Positions 25,185-33,585 of a stretch of DNA of 64,000 nt are shown in pieces; position 1 is the stretch's first letter; every line of letters begins with the position of its first letter. Source of the DNA: Elymus sibiricus (taxonomy: Eukaryota; Streptophyta; Magnoliopsida; Poales; Poaceae). Below the pieces are notes generated by a model, which saw nothing but the letters and a program-made list of their open reading frames with translations, had not been told where the DNA came from and did no database searches. The stretch spans positions 241,818,866-241,882,865 of the forward strand of contig CM077676.1 in assembly GCA_039707655.1 (NCBI GenBank). Reading direction: 5' to 3'. The translations under genes were made by a program, and so were the position numbers.

Positions 25185-28100
25185 CTATGGAAAATGTGAA
25201 CGTGTGTTTATGAGAGAGAGGACGCGGGTGCTCGAGTGAGTAGGAGGATCATATTATAGGTACTCACAATTTTGCATTTTATACCTTATGATCTGTTCGT
25301 TAACACTAAATTCATCTCCTTAGGGTACACAATAAACCTCCTACTCAAGTTTGTTAGAATGCCCACACATGTGATGCTGTGATTGATTTTTTTTATAGTC
25401 ATAGAGACGAAGAGTGTGTGTGTGGGCTATACCTGGGCAAAACTCGGGCCGGGCCGGGCCTGACTAAGCCCGACGCAGAAAAGCTAGGCCCGGGCCCGGC
25501 CCGGGCCGGCCATCGGGCCTAGAATCCAGGCCCAAGCCCGGCCCATCAGCAAAAAAGCCCGCCGGGCCTCTTCAGTAAACAGAAAATATGGCGGGCCCGG
25601 CCCGGCCATCGGGCCTAGATCTCAGGCCCAGGCCCGGCCCGTGGGCAAGGTCGGGCCGGGCCGGGTCGGGCCGTCCGGGCCGGGCTGCCCATGGCCAGGA
25701 CTAGTGTGGGCACATACTGTTTAGCACATTATATCGATATGGAGGGGGAGATACCTAGCTTGGGAGAGACAAACCTCATGTGCGAGAGAACCTGAGTTAG
25801 CACGATATAGTGTGCTAAACTATAGAAAGTGTGAACGTGTTCTATGTGAGAAATGGCACAATGGACTAGTACTTCTCACCATATGCAGTGGCGCACCGTG
25901 GAAAATGAAGGCAGTTTCCCTCACAAAATGAAGGCAGTTTCGGGATCATCAGGCTTTTGAACCATGCGAAGTGTCTTCATGTTACTACAAGCCACTGAAC
26001 AATAAACAATGTAAGTAAATACTGATATAAGGGGAGATTTGGCGCAAGCCGTTAGCTTACCCGGATCGTGTTCCTGGAAATGGGTGTGACCTAGCCAGCA
26101 CCGTCCGTGCACGAGTTGCCTCTCAATCTGTGGGATCCTTCTCCATTGGCGTCCATGGCACAGATGCAATGCAGCGGTCCTCAAAGTTGGAACGACTGCG
26201 CAAGAGATTTCTACAGCGCGCACCTCTATCTTCAATTAAATGCTATCGGCTGCCTAATACTGACATGGGAGTAAATACGAGCGACGGCAAAGTATGGCGT
26301 ATCAAATCACTTGGGGTTGGTCTTGAAGGCGACCACCGAATCTTTACAAACTTCCTGGAGCACACCACAAGCAAGGAAGCTTGCGGGCCTTGACTCCTAT
26401 GGCCTAGGAGCCCAAATCTCCAAGAGTAACAAGTGTTGGTGATGAACGAGTTGGGGAATAATAGATTGGTTTGTTGAAATTGTAGATTGGGTGCTCTTTC
26501 AATTTTGAATGAATCATATACTCTGAGTGGAGGGATTGGGAGGAATCAAGCTTTTAGGGTTAGGGTGTAGGAATGGAGAGCAAACTCAAAGTTAACGGGG
26601 ACCGTGGTGTCCAGTGGGTTTCAGCCCACTCCGGGGACCTTGTCCATACATGAAGACGTGTCTTCGGAGAGCCAATACTTGCACAAGTTAGCCTAGGGTT
26701 TTACCCCAAAAATGATTTGGCGCAGTGGGGAGGCTGAATGTGTATGGTAGGCATAATCTCCAACTTCCTCAAAGACCTTGAGCCCTCTTAATAGTGCGGT
26801 TGACGTATGACTCAAATAAAACCGAAAACCTTCGAGTCTTCAGAAAACCGACGCCTTTCCCTTTTTGAAATAGAGGGCCAACCAAGTCCATAGACAAAGA
26901 CCGAGAGACCAATGTCCTTTGATAAACTTGATAACCGGCATTAGTCCTCACTAACCCTATTGTCATCAACACGAAAATACCATTGGGAAAACAATGCACT
27001 TTCAGATGGCGCCTTGGAGCTTGAAGGACCACCATCATAGATGGTGTAACTCGAGTATAAGGCGCCGCACTTGGAGGATCTTGAGAGTTGGTGGAGACAT
27101 TTCTTAAAGAGTAGGCGGCGTACTTGGAGGACTTGATATCATCTTGGACTTGCCTTTCCGCCTTTGTTGCTTGGTGAACCAACTCAAGCAAATTGTTGTA
27201 GGGTTGAAAGTCAGCAATCTTGCACTTGCCTTTTTGCCGACTCCAAGTTGCAGCTTCAGCTAGCTCTCAACGCATCTTGCATCTTGACATTGTGCAGGAG
27301 CACAGGCTCCTCTCTGCTGCATAGTGTGAACTCCGTGCCCAGCTCAAGCTTAGAATTATGGGCCTCGTCGTGCTGGAGCGTGCTAGAAAGAAGCAGTCTT
27401 CTAGGATCAACAATCTGGGTGTCAACACAAGATTTTTTTCACCTTAAGGTCAATGCTCGGAGGCGTAAGAATAACATTCAGCAGCTCAAGGTGGATCAGT
27501 CCTGGGTCAAGGTCAATGCTCGGAGGCGTAAGAATTACATTCTGCGGTTCAAGGCGGATCAGTCCTGGGTCACTAGCCATAATGAGAAGTCTAAAGCTAT
27601 AAACCACCACTTCCAAGCGATGCTTCATCCTGGGCAGCAGCGGCCAACATACTTTATTTGGGATGATGTGGCTCCGGTTCAGCATAACCTTGCTGGGCTA
27701 GACTCCCTTCACCGAGGACGAGACTTTGGCGGCGATCAAGGCCATGCCTTGTGATAAAGCCTCCGGCCCAGATGGTTTACCGGTGCTTTTTTCAGAGCTT
27801 GCTGGAACACCATCAAATCAGATGTCATGGTGGTGATCAACCTCTTCTCCAACCTGCAAATGGCTAACTTTCATTGGCTCAATTTGCCGAACATTGTTTT
27901 GATCCCCAAGAAAGAGTCTGAGCCGTGTACTACCTTACTTCCATCAACGTATCTATAGGCATCAAGAAGAGTCTGAGCAACAAGATGAAGGCTTTCCTTT
28001 GGGGCTGTACGGAAATGATTTATGGTGGAAAATGCAAGGTTAATTGGGACCGTGTTTGTCGTCCAGCCGATCTGGGAGGGCTTGTAGTTCTCCACCTCGA

Positions 28101-30291
28101 CAAGTTCTCATGCGCCCTGCGCCTCTGCTGGTTGTGGCTTGCTTGGACATCGCCGGAGAGGCCTTGGGTCGGCCTCGATCTCCCTTGCTACCACTCCGCT
28201 GGTTGTGGTTTGTGTGGATTTGAACCTAGTTTCATGTTATTCTTTATGCGAACACATTTTTCATATTCTCTGGAAAAGAAATGCGGAATAACATCACTCT
28301 CAGTCTTGCAGAATTTTCAGAGTGATCTTTATAAAACCATCTGGCTAGTTTCATTTTGTATATGGTTAAGTCGTTTCTTTTCCCATCGTGGACACGTATA
28401 CAGCAGTGTCCTGCTTTGTAGATGAATGGTTCGGTCGTTTGCTAGGTCGTACCTGTTTGTACAACTGTGGAGAAGTAATATAGCAGTATCCTGCTTTGTA
28501 GATGATGGAACATGACGCAGACGAGGAGCACATGGAGCCAATACAGTTTTAATACAAACAAGTATGACTCGCATGTCATTGTAGAGAAGTAACGATGAGT
28601 TAATGGGTGCAGGGCTGCAGGCGCAGGACAGGAATTTTGGATTGTTAATGACATGCAGAAGTTAATGTGCATTTACTTTGTGGCCATATATTGTTAATTC
28701 ATGCGTGTTGGCAGAGGAAGGATGTCAGATAGTTACTACGTAATAAATGTGTTGGAGCTCATACGTATGTCATGGTTTTAATAAAGGAAAACAAACGACT
28801 GCATGCAATGTAATTAGTGTTAATTCATCTTTGTTGGGCCATGAAGATAAACAGTTACATGCGGCTGCACTGATAAATCAGCAGGCAACATTAGTAGTAA
28901 CATAGCTTTTTTACAGGAGAAAAAGTCCTAAGATTAGTATATGTAATTTTTCTAGAATTATTATCACGAAGTTCTTGAGTTTTCACTAGAAATAAAAAGA
29001 AAGACGAGATTTCCTGGAATTTGTATCATGAATTTTCCAAGAATTACAATATTGGATTTCTCATTCTTTTTTTATTAAATTTTAACAATCACTCAATCGA
29101 CTATTTATTTTAGTTACCCCATGATGATATTCTCAGTTTTATAGAAGACACATAACTTCATGAAAATATATTTGATTTCACATTTACTAAATCTTGAAAA
29201 TTATTTAAATGCATTAAACATAAATTATTTTTAAAGTTGAAACCATATTACAATTTTAAAACTGGTACAAAAACATAAACTTGTGAAAGATATTTGTAAA
29301 GTTGAAATAATATTGCAGTTTAAAAGCTTGGTACAAACTGAATATTAGATGTGTTGCATGATTCAAAACTCTGGGCTCAACAAAATCCACATGCATGTGA
29401 TTCATGAGTTAATGATGATGTCGTTGTTGGTTGTTGGGAGTTGGCACAGGAGCGTGGGGATGAGTGAGCCAGGAGGAGACAGTCTGTGCAAGGAATACCT
29501 CCTTATACTACTTATACAAGAAAATGTAGAATGAACTATATCAAAGAATACACCATGCTAATATAGCGGTGCAAATCCCTATGCATATTGAATGGTGAGA
29601 TATCACGGGAGGTAGCCCGCATGTGCTCCTATGCATTTTCAATGGAACATCACCAAATCATTGATAACCAGTTAGAAAAAGAGTAAATGACATTTTTTTT
29701 TTTTGCGGGTAAAAAGAGTAAATGACATTGATGCGAATCAGAATGCAATGAGTTCTCCAAGCATGTGTGTCTGCATGCTTAATTTCTTGTATTACTAGTA
29801 TATATTGTTTATTTTCATGTTTTTCTCTGATTCTACTCGAACCCATGCCATCTGTAGACATTCCGTGAGATACAAAAGCTCTTAAGCAAAACCAATGGGA
29901 AAGTAGTTAGTGATGTTATGACTCCTGCACCTCTTGTGGTGCGTGAAACTACTAACCTTGAAGATGCTGCAAGGTATGTGTACATCACTGATTGGTTTCC
30001 AGAGATTATATGGACCAACTTGCATGTTAATGTTTCTTAAAGAACTTAATTAGATGGTGGTGATATTTTGGCATGCAGGTTACTTCTTGTTACTAAATAC
30101 CGCAGGCTGCCAGTAGTCGACAGTTCGGGCAAATTGGTGAGTGGGCCAAGCCTTGCTATTTTCCTCCTTTTTTTTGCTTTAGTTAATTTGTCTTAAAACA
30201 AATTTCGGTTTGTAAGGTTGGAATCATCACAAGAGGGAACGTCGTCAGAGCTGCTCTTGAATTTAAGAAAAATGTTGAAGGGAGTCTTTGA
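11233..30291 (+). CDS. CBSX: Plastid CBS-domain protein, CBSX1/CBSX2 type (eight exons, gene-level span)
   Basis: The coding exons are 11233-11421, 16778-16865, 16940-17004, 17820-17868, 17983-18035, 29858-29973, 30079-30136 and 30217-30291. They sum to 693 bases, or 230 residues plus TGA, all in phase with GT-AG introns. Residues 1 to about 63 are rich in S, R, A and P and look like a chloroplast transit peptide. Two CBS motifs follow, at about 75-130 (starting FMTKRE, with TGFPV, VGVVSDYDLLALDS) and about 169-222 (VMTPAPLVV, RRLPVVD, VGIITRGNVVRAAL). Known plant CBSX1/CBSX2 proteins sit in the chloroplast, bind adenosine nucleotides through the CBS pair and tune the thioredoxin system, affecting H2O2 and jasmonate-linked processes; that role is transferred by similarity. 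Introns 1 (5.4 kb) and 5 (11.8 kb) are swollen by transposons. The gene may be functional, but transcript evidence is needed. CBSX1 versus CBSX2 cannot be decided. Confidence 0.9.
12074..12280. repeat. Four diverged tandem copies of a ~52-bp unit in CBSX intron 1
   Basis: Units start with TACTC at 12074, 12126, 12180 and 12231 (spacing 52, 54, 51) and share GGGACCA..CTCTTG.A.AAGGCACAAATAAAC in the better copies. A separate diverged direct repeat follows (about 12363-12433 and 12530-12589, both with GATGAAAGACGTCATTGTGC). The rest of 11422-12673 is AT-rich intron with nothing recognised. Confidence 0.6.
12674..14932 (-). mobile_element. 5'-truncated LINE with poly(A) tail in CBSX intron 1
   Basis: A minus-strand insertion ends in a poly(A) tail (T run at 12671-12680) and is flanked by the 14-bp duplication CAGTTTCATATCTT (12660-12673 and 14933-14946; the exact edge is blurred by the T run). 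Long variable target duplications, an A tail and 5' truncation are hallmarks of target-primed LINE insertion. It lies antisense to the host gene. The reading frame is still open, so the insertion is fairly young. Confidence 0.9.
12897..14932 (-). pseudogene. LINE ORF2 fragment: reverse transcriptase and zf-RVT region
   Basis: About 678 codons stay open from the truncation point to the stop near 12897. The retained part starts inside the reverse transcriptase (VLKLDYEKAFDKV) and includes GLRQGDPMSPLLFNLVVD, the catalytic YADD (14581-14592), the thumb (KYLGVPLH) and a C-terminal zf-RVT-like region (WKITVPPRVHVFLWLL, CVFCSCKESICHLFFEC). The endonuclease and the first part of RT are missing because of 5' truncation, and no RNase H is seen. 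The same frame reads on through the flanking intron to 15158, which is chance. Confidence 0.88.
15014..15197 (-). mobile_element. Au-type SINE in CBSX intron 1
   Basis: A minus-strand tRNA-derived SINE with box A TGGCGGAGCGG (15174-15184) and box B GGTTCGAGTC (15132-15141), ending in a short T/A-type tail at the left. It is flanked by a 15-bp target duplication GACAATTCAYAGCTA (14999-15013 and 15198-15212, one C/T difference). The sequence agrees well with the Au SINE family known from Triticeae. It sits only about 67 bases from the LINE end. Internal pol III boxes are intact, but it is not a tRNA gene. Confidence 0.88.
15640..16060. other. GC-rich block in CBSX intron 1, unrecognised
   Basis: A sharply GC-rich stretch lies inside an AT-rich intron, with many GGCGG/GCTGG words and short ORFs on both strands but no domain. 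It may be a captured gene fragment or the inside of a Pack-type DNA element. 15213-15640 is AT-rich with nothing recognised. Confidence 0.3.
16104..16159. repeat. Short inverted repeat TTTGGTTCAGCTTC
   Basis: TTTGGTTCAGCTTC at 16104-16117 pairs perfectly with its complement at 16146-16159, with a further AGCTTTTGG / CAAAAG pairing inside. It resembles the terminal palindrome of a DNA transposon, possibly the edge of the GC-rich block on its left. Confidence 0.5.
16778..16865 (+). CDS. CBSX: CBSX exon 2 (start of first CBS motif)
   Basis: The acceptor is CTTTTCAG at 16770-16777. The exon encodes GGGAYTVGDFMTKREQLHVV and onward to DE. The donor is GTGCTT at 16866. Phase 1 at its 3' end. Confidence 0.85.
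16940..17004 (+). CDS. CBSX: CBSX exon 3
   Basis: The acceptor ATTGAGCAG ends at 16939. The exon encodes ALERLVEHRITGFPVTDDHW then NL. The donor is GTAGGT at 17005. Confidence 0.85.
17005..17819 (+). other. CBSX intron 3, no feature recognised
   Basis: AT-rich intron of 815 bases between exons 3 and 4. No repeat structure or ORF of note was seen. Confidence 0.5.
17820..17868 (+). CDS. CBSX: CBSX exon 4
   Basis: The acceptor ACAACAG ends at 17819. The exon encodes VGVVSDYDLLALDSIS, the end of the first CBS motif. The donor is GTATTG at 17869. Confidence 0.85.
17983..18035 (+). CDS. CBSX: CBSX exon 5 (linker)
   Basis: The acceptor TTCCTTTAG ends at 17982. The exon encodes the linker NGQAEADIFPEVDSTWK. 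The donor GTACTT at 18036 opens the 11.8-kb transposon-filled intron 5. Confidence 0.85.
18139..21060 (-). mobile_element. 3' half of a minus-strand LTR retrotransposon in CBSX intron 5
   Basis: 18139-19571 is a full-length-looking LTR (minus strand TGAAAGTGCAACTAATCC ... CGATCCTACA) with a TATA (CCTATATATACC, about 18863-18874). To its right a purine-rich tract (minus strand CAAAAATGGGAGAT) and internal sequence follow, so this is the 3' LTR and the element's 5' side should lie to the right. The interior stops near 21060 against the chromovirus. The bases flanking the LTR (CCCGC left, ATCTC right) do not match, which rules out a simple solo LTR. Confidence 0.65.
20084..21057 (-). pseudogene. 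Internal ORF remnant of the minus-strand LTR element
   Basis: Two open blocks (20566-21057 and 20084-20329) belong to one decayed protein. The N-terminal block contains FGSVYHLLPGL, LMPKSSDDKMIRGHSI and KFKVMNLIVETVKRTAADQK. The C-terminal part is a predicted coiled coil around 20400-20560 (broken by stops and frameshift) followed by an S/T/A/P-rich tail. It resembles the non-enzymatic ORF carried by several Triticeae retrotransposons whose function is unknown. No catalytic motif is visible. Confidence 0.45.
21239..24898 (+). pseudogene. Chromovirus gag-pol remnant (zinc knuckle, PR, RT, RNase H, IN, chromodomain)
   Basis: In order: zinc knuckle CFKCGERWGHEHVC (21261-21303), retropepsin LVDSGSSTSFI (about 21500), RT with WRMCIDYRHLN (about 22210) and catalytic FFDD (about 22525), RNase H with HIETDAS (about 22965), integrase zinc-finger and core (WEMITMDFIDGLP near 23730), and a chromodomain-like VKVRWSGDSTLGSTWED near the end. 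Breaks: a frameshift at about 22460, TGA at 23463, a frameshift at about 24000, TAG at 24419 and TAG at 24616-24618. At least one TAG looks like a CAG-to-TAG change. No functional product is expected. Confidence 0.88.
24781..25109 (+). repeat. 3' LTR of the chromovirus
   Basis: Begins TGTCAGCGCCGCTGACA (itself palindromic), preceded by GCAAGGAGAGGGGGA, and ends CCCTAACA. A 20-base word from it (TTCTTCCCCCATTCGAGAG) recurs just outside at about 25123-25142, suggesting local rearrangement. Confidence 0.75.
25145..25184. repeat. Compound (GT)n(GA)n microsatellite
   Basis: A GT run of about 20 bases is followed directly by a GA run of about 20 bases. 25185-25419 is otherwise AT-rich intron with nothing recognised. 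Confidence 0.9.
25428..25703. mobile_element. hAT-type MITE, very GC-rich, in CBSX intron 5
   Basis: 276 bases flanked by a perfect 8-bp TSD GTGTGGGC (25420-25427 and 25704-25711). Ends are TATACCTGGGCA on the left and, reverse-complemented, TAGTCCTGG..GGGCA on the right, like hAT termini. The interior is dominated by CGGGCC/GGCCCG words, giving a self-complementary hairpin of extreme GC content. It carries no coding sequence. Confidence 0.75.
25712..26390. other. CBSX intron 5 segment, no feature recognised
   Basis: Mostly unique-looking intron. A short direct repeat AAATGAAGGCAGTTTC occurs twice near 25903-25940. Short ORFs have no domain. Confidence 0.4.
26391..27191 (-). mobile_element. 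Minus-strand LTR/Gypsy fragment with gag C-terminus
   Basis: On the minus strand 27003 leftwards reads TGAAAGTGCATTGTTTTCCC, an LTR-like start, and 27010-27191 encodes LELVHQATKAERQVQDDIKS, resembling the linker region after the gag domain of plant Gypsy elements. No other domains or TSD were found. Boundaries are uncertain. Confidence 0.35.
27192..28400 (+). pseudogene. Decayed LINE ORF2 fragment
   Basis: Plus-strand fragments in several frames include QLKVDQSWVKVNARRRKN, HNEKSKAINHHFQ, an NLPNIVLIPKKESE segment typical of the start of a plant LINE reverse transcriptase, and later fragments in other frames with stops. A 63-bp in-frame tandem duplication lies at 27446-27571. No YXDD motif survives. 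The right boundary is approximate. Confidence 0.6.
28401..29857 (+). other. 3' part of CBSX intron 5
   Basis: AT-rich intron, mostly unique-looking. A diverged direct repeat containing CAGTRTCCTGCTTTGTAGATGA occurs at about 28402 and 28482. A minimal LINE footprint near 29700 is listed separately. Nothing else was recognised. Confidence 0.4.
29695..29710 (-). mobile_element. 16-bp LINE footprint with 19-bp target duplication
   Basis: The insert is a T run followed by GCGGGT (on the minus strand ACCCGC plus poly(A)), flanked by the perfect 19-base repeat AAAAAGAGTAAATGACATT at 29676-29694 and 29711-29729. It looks like a LINE insertion truncated almost to its poly(A) tail, about 150 bases before exon 6. 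Confidence 0.65.
29858..29973 (+). CDS. CBSX: CBSX exon 6 (start of second CBS motif)
   Basis: The acceptor CATCTGTAG ends at 29857. The exon encodes TFREIQKLLSKTNGKVVSDV followed by MTPAPLVV and NLEDAA. The donor is GTATGT at 29974. Confidence 0.88.
30079..30136 (+). CDS. CBSX: CBSX exon 7
   Basis: The acceptor GGCATGCAG ends at 30078. The exon encodes LLLVTKYRRLPVVDSSGKL. The donor is GTGAGT at 30137. Confidence 0.88.
30217..30291 (+). CDS. CBSX: CBSX exon 8 (C-terminus)
   Basis: The acceptor is TTTGTAAG ending at 30216 (AAG acceptor, weaker than CAG). The exon encodes VGIITRGNVVRAALEFKKNV, then EGSL and TGA. Confidence 0.88.
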   Translation, partial: VGIITRGNVVRAALEFKKNVEGSL

Positions 30292-31097
30292 AGTGGAACT
30301 GTAGATGATCCTTTCCGAAGGTGGAACTTGAACATATTGCTAATAGGCAAGCATACTGGAAAAACTGTTGCAGCAATTAGGAAACTTATCCATGTTTACA
30401 CAACATGCTAGTTTAATTGCAGTTGGGATACATGTACTATGTAATTCCGTCAGGGCTGCGACGTAACGAGCTATTCTGCAATCGGTTGCAGAATATATTT
30501 TGTACATTGCATTGAACTCTCTGAATTGCATTCCGCAAAACTTAGAACTTCTATGTGTTTTGTCAAAATGAGGCATGTAATATATCGTTGGACATCCGTG
30601 GAAAAGGCAATCATATTTCATGCATAATGCTCACAAAATCCTTACGATTTGATAGCATATCTGAAATCGGCGGATTTCGTATTAACAAAGATGCAACTTG
30701 TATTTTTTATTGCATTTTCAAATGGTTTGTGAGAATGGCGCAACTGAATGCAATTAGAAAGATTTGCAAAGGCGCTCCTTTTTCTTCATGCAGAAAGTTT
30801 TCAAAATTTCCTATGGTTTAAAAGTATTTTGAGAAATGAGTGGAATATTTTTAATGAATGAGCGTGAATGTAATTTTTTTTGTACATTTTCTAGCGGTTT
30901 AATGGAATGCAACAAGGTTGGAAAGCTATAGAAAATGCGTGTCACATACCAATTTTTTTCCAATTTTGGAATGTTAATAATTAAATTAGGGTTAATTAAA
31001 AAGTTCAAAATTTCTAGGTGATTGCTTGATCATAGTTAAATTTGACTAGGAGTTTATTGATTTGATTGTTATTTGTGACTCAAAAACATTTTGGGAA
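30292..31097 (+). other. CBSX 3' UTR and downstream flank
   Basis: No perfect AATAAA signal was seen in the first few hundred bases, which is common in plants, so the transcript end is not placed. The sequence becomes AT-rich and shows no gene. Confidence 0.35.
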
Positions 31098-32425
31098 TTA
31101 TTTGGAATTTGGGCCATAAATAATGTTGCCAAGTTCCAAAGTCAGAACAAGAGTATATAATTCTTTATCATAAGAAGAATAGTTCAGGCTATACCCACTC
31201 AATTTTTCAGAGAAATATGTAACAGGTTTATTATCTTGTAATAACAGACCTCCTAATCCAATTTCACTAGCATTGTATTCAAGCTCAAAGTTTTTATTAA
31301 AAATCAAAAAGTTGGAGCAAAGGCGCATGTGTGGTAGCCCAAACAAAAGGCACATCCTTTTTGTAAGCTCATTAAGAGGTGCAGCAATGGTATTGAAATC
31401 TCTCACAAAACGTCTATAGAAACTAGCGAGGCCAAAAAAAATCCTCACTTGTGTGACTGTTTTGGGCCGCGGGCGAATCCCAACCGCTTCAATCTTGGCT
31501 TTATCAACTTCAATTTCCCATGTAGTAACAACATAACCAAGAAAAGTACTTGGTCGGTGCAAAAGGTGCACTTCCAAAGGTGCACAAAAAGATCCAATGT
31601 TTCTCCAGAGATATACTATAAATCAGTATATCATCAAAACATACTATTACAAATCGTTCAATGAGAGAACGTAAAACTTCGTTCATCAATCTAACAGAAG
31701 TGCTAGGTACATTAGTTAACCCACCAAAAGGCATAACTAATCACTCATATAATCCAAACTTATTTTAAATGTTGTTTTCCATTCATCACCCAATTTCATA
31801 CGAATTTGATGGTATCCACTACGCAAATCAACTTTGAAGAACATGGTAGAGCCACTTAATTCATCAAGCATATCATCTAGCATAGGGATTTGATGACAAT
31901 ATTGAACATTAATATTATTAATGGCTCTACAATCAACACACATACGCCATGTTTCATCCTTTTTTGGCACTAATATAATAGGAACAACACAAGGAATATC
32001 CGTTAATATAACCTTTGTCGAGTAGCTCCTATACATGATGCTGAATTTCTTTCATCTCCTCTAGATTTATGCGGTATGGCGCACAATTGGGCAACGAGGC
32101 ACCGGGAATTAAGTAAATCAGATGCTCAATCCCTCGAATAGGTGGTAATCCTGGTGGTACGTCTTGTGGAAAGACGTCAATGAATTCCTGCAAAATATTA
32201 GTGACAACAGGAGGCAAGTCCTCGAATGAAAATAATGCCTCTTTGCTTACAAAAACATAGCAAACAAATTTGCTAACATCCAGATCAGTAATATCAGATT
32301 TGGTGGCAAGTAAACATGGACTTTTCAATTTGATTTCAGAGCCAACACTAGATGATGGTTTGTTATTAGTCTTACTAGATGACCTGTTGCGCCATTCGCG
32401 CAAAGACCAACTACAACCCAAAAGT
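31098..32425 (-). pseudogene. Decayed Gypsy polymerase fragment (RT and RNase H start)
   Basis: Successive minus-strand blocks read like plant Ty3/Gypsy pol: PPGLPPIRGIEHLIYLIPGA (about 32150), [20 protein letters not shown] (about 31960), [17 protein letters not shown] (about 31800), the catalytic CFDDILIYS (about 31640), FFGLASFYRRFVRDFNTIAA (about 31410), and the RNase H start near 31270 (LEYNAS in place of the usual LE.DAS). Frames change several times. No LTRs were found, and integrase is missing. Confidence 0.8.
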
Positions 32426-33526
32426 TAAGTGAACTATTTAAAACATAAAATGGAAGTTAAGTGAATTATTTGAATAAACCAACTGCAGCCATCGACGCAA
32501 AGACCAATTGCAACCAAGAAGCCAAACAACTAATATAACCAAAAATTTAGGTGGACTATTTGAAGGTTGTTTATTGTGAATGGACTGCAGGTGATTATGT
32601 TTGCATCGCATTTGTATCTGCCCTATATATACCAACGACAATCAATGATGATCGTTGCCCATGTTCTTCTTTGGCCGGCCAGGGCAACCCAACAGCTGGG
32701 TCAATAGAAAGGCCGACCACACCCCTACGGTACATGACCTGAACCGTCGAAACCGGGGACTCCTACTAGCAACAACCGAGGTGATTCGGGAACATCCGGG
32801 CAGACCACCGAGTCCAAATACCGGGTAGACATCTAAAAACACGACATCCGGCCAATGGGACGCGACGGCAAGAGGCCGTGGCACAACCTGACAGCCACCT
32901 GGCATGAATGAAATAGCCCGACAGGATGCGGACGATGTGCACACCGAGCCAGACGCTCGCGCATGCCCGGCGTGTTTTCGGATGTCAGCCTGTCTTTCCA
33001 CACTGCGGTCTAGCCAGACATGATGTTTTGGAATGTGTTCCCGGACTTTCAAACCAACTTCGTGAAGTCATCAATACTAATGAACCAAAGATGAAATCTG
33101 CTACGCATCCATTACTTCATTGTTTTACTAACGTGATGCATGGAGTCTTAATAAAGAGGGGATAATTAAAAGAAGCCGACAACACTCTATTAATTACACA
33201 AGATAATGGTAGATCATGCCAAACATATGTCACACCCTCGATACTCCATAGGCTACTCTTGTTGTTGGTTTAGCCACGAAGGTGCGTTCGAGTATGTGGA
33301 TGGATTGGAGAGTAAGGTTGCCTGCCCGGGTATCGGAGTTTATAAGCATATTGCCCACTTCGCCGATGTCCTCTACACGCTTCAAATATCCAGATTGGAT
33401 AGCAGGCCGAAAGCTAAGTGAACTATTTGGGCTTTACACAACAACGAACGACCACATATGGCCACTTCGCTCATAAATTACTTGATGAGGACATCACTAC
33501 CTTGGATACGACTAAGACTATTACAT

Positions 33527-33528
<2 letters not shown>
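32426..33528. other. Intergenic, no feature recognised
   Basis: 32640-33060 is GC-richer with decayed-looking sequence on both strands but no domain. The word AAGTGAACTATTTG recurs near 32425, 32458, 32550 and 33417, suggesting a dispersed short repeat. Confidence 0.3.

Positions 33529-33583
<55 letters not shown>
33529..33583. repeat. (TA)n microsatellite, left boundary of Micron-like element C
   Basis: Uninterrupted AT/TA dinucleotides over 55 bases. Confidence 0.95.
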
Positions 33584-33585
<2 letters not shown>

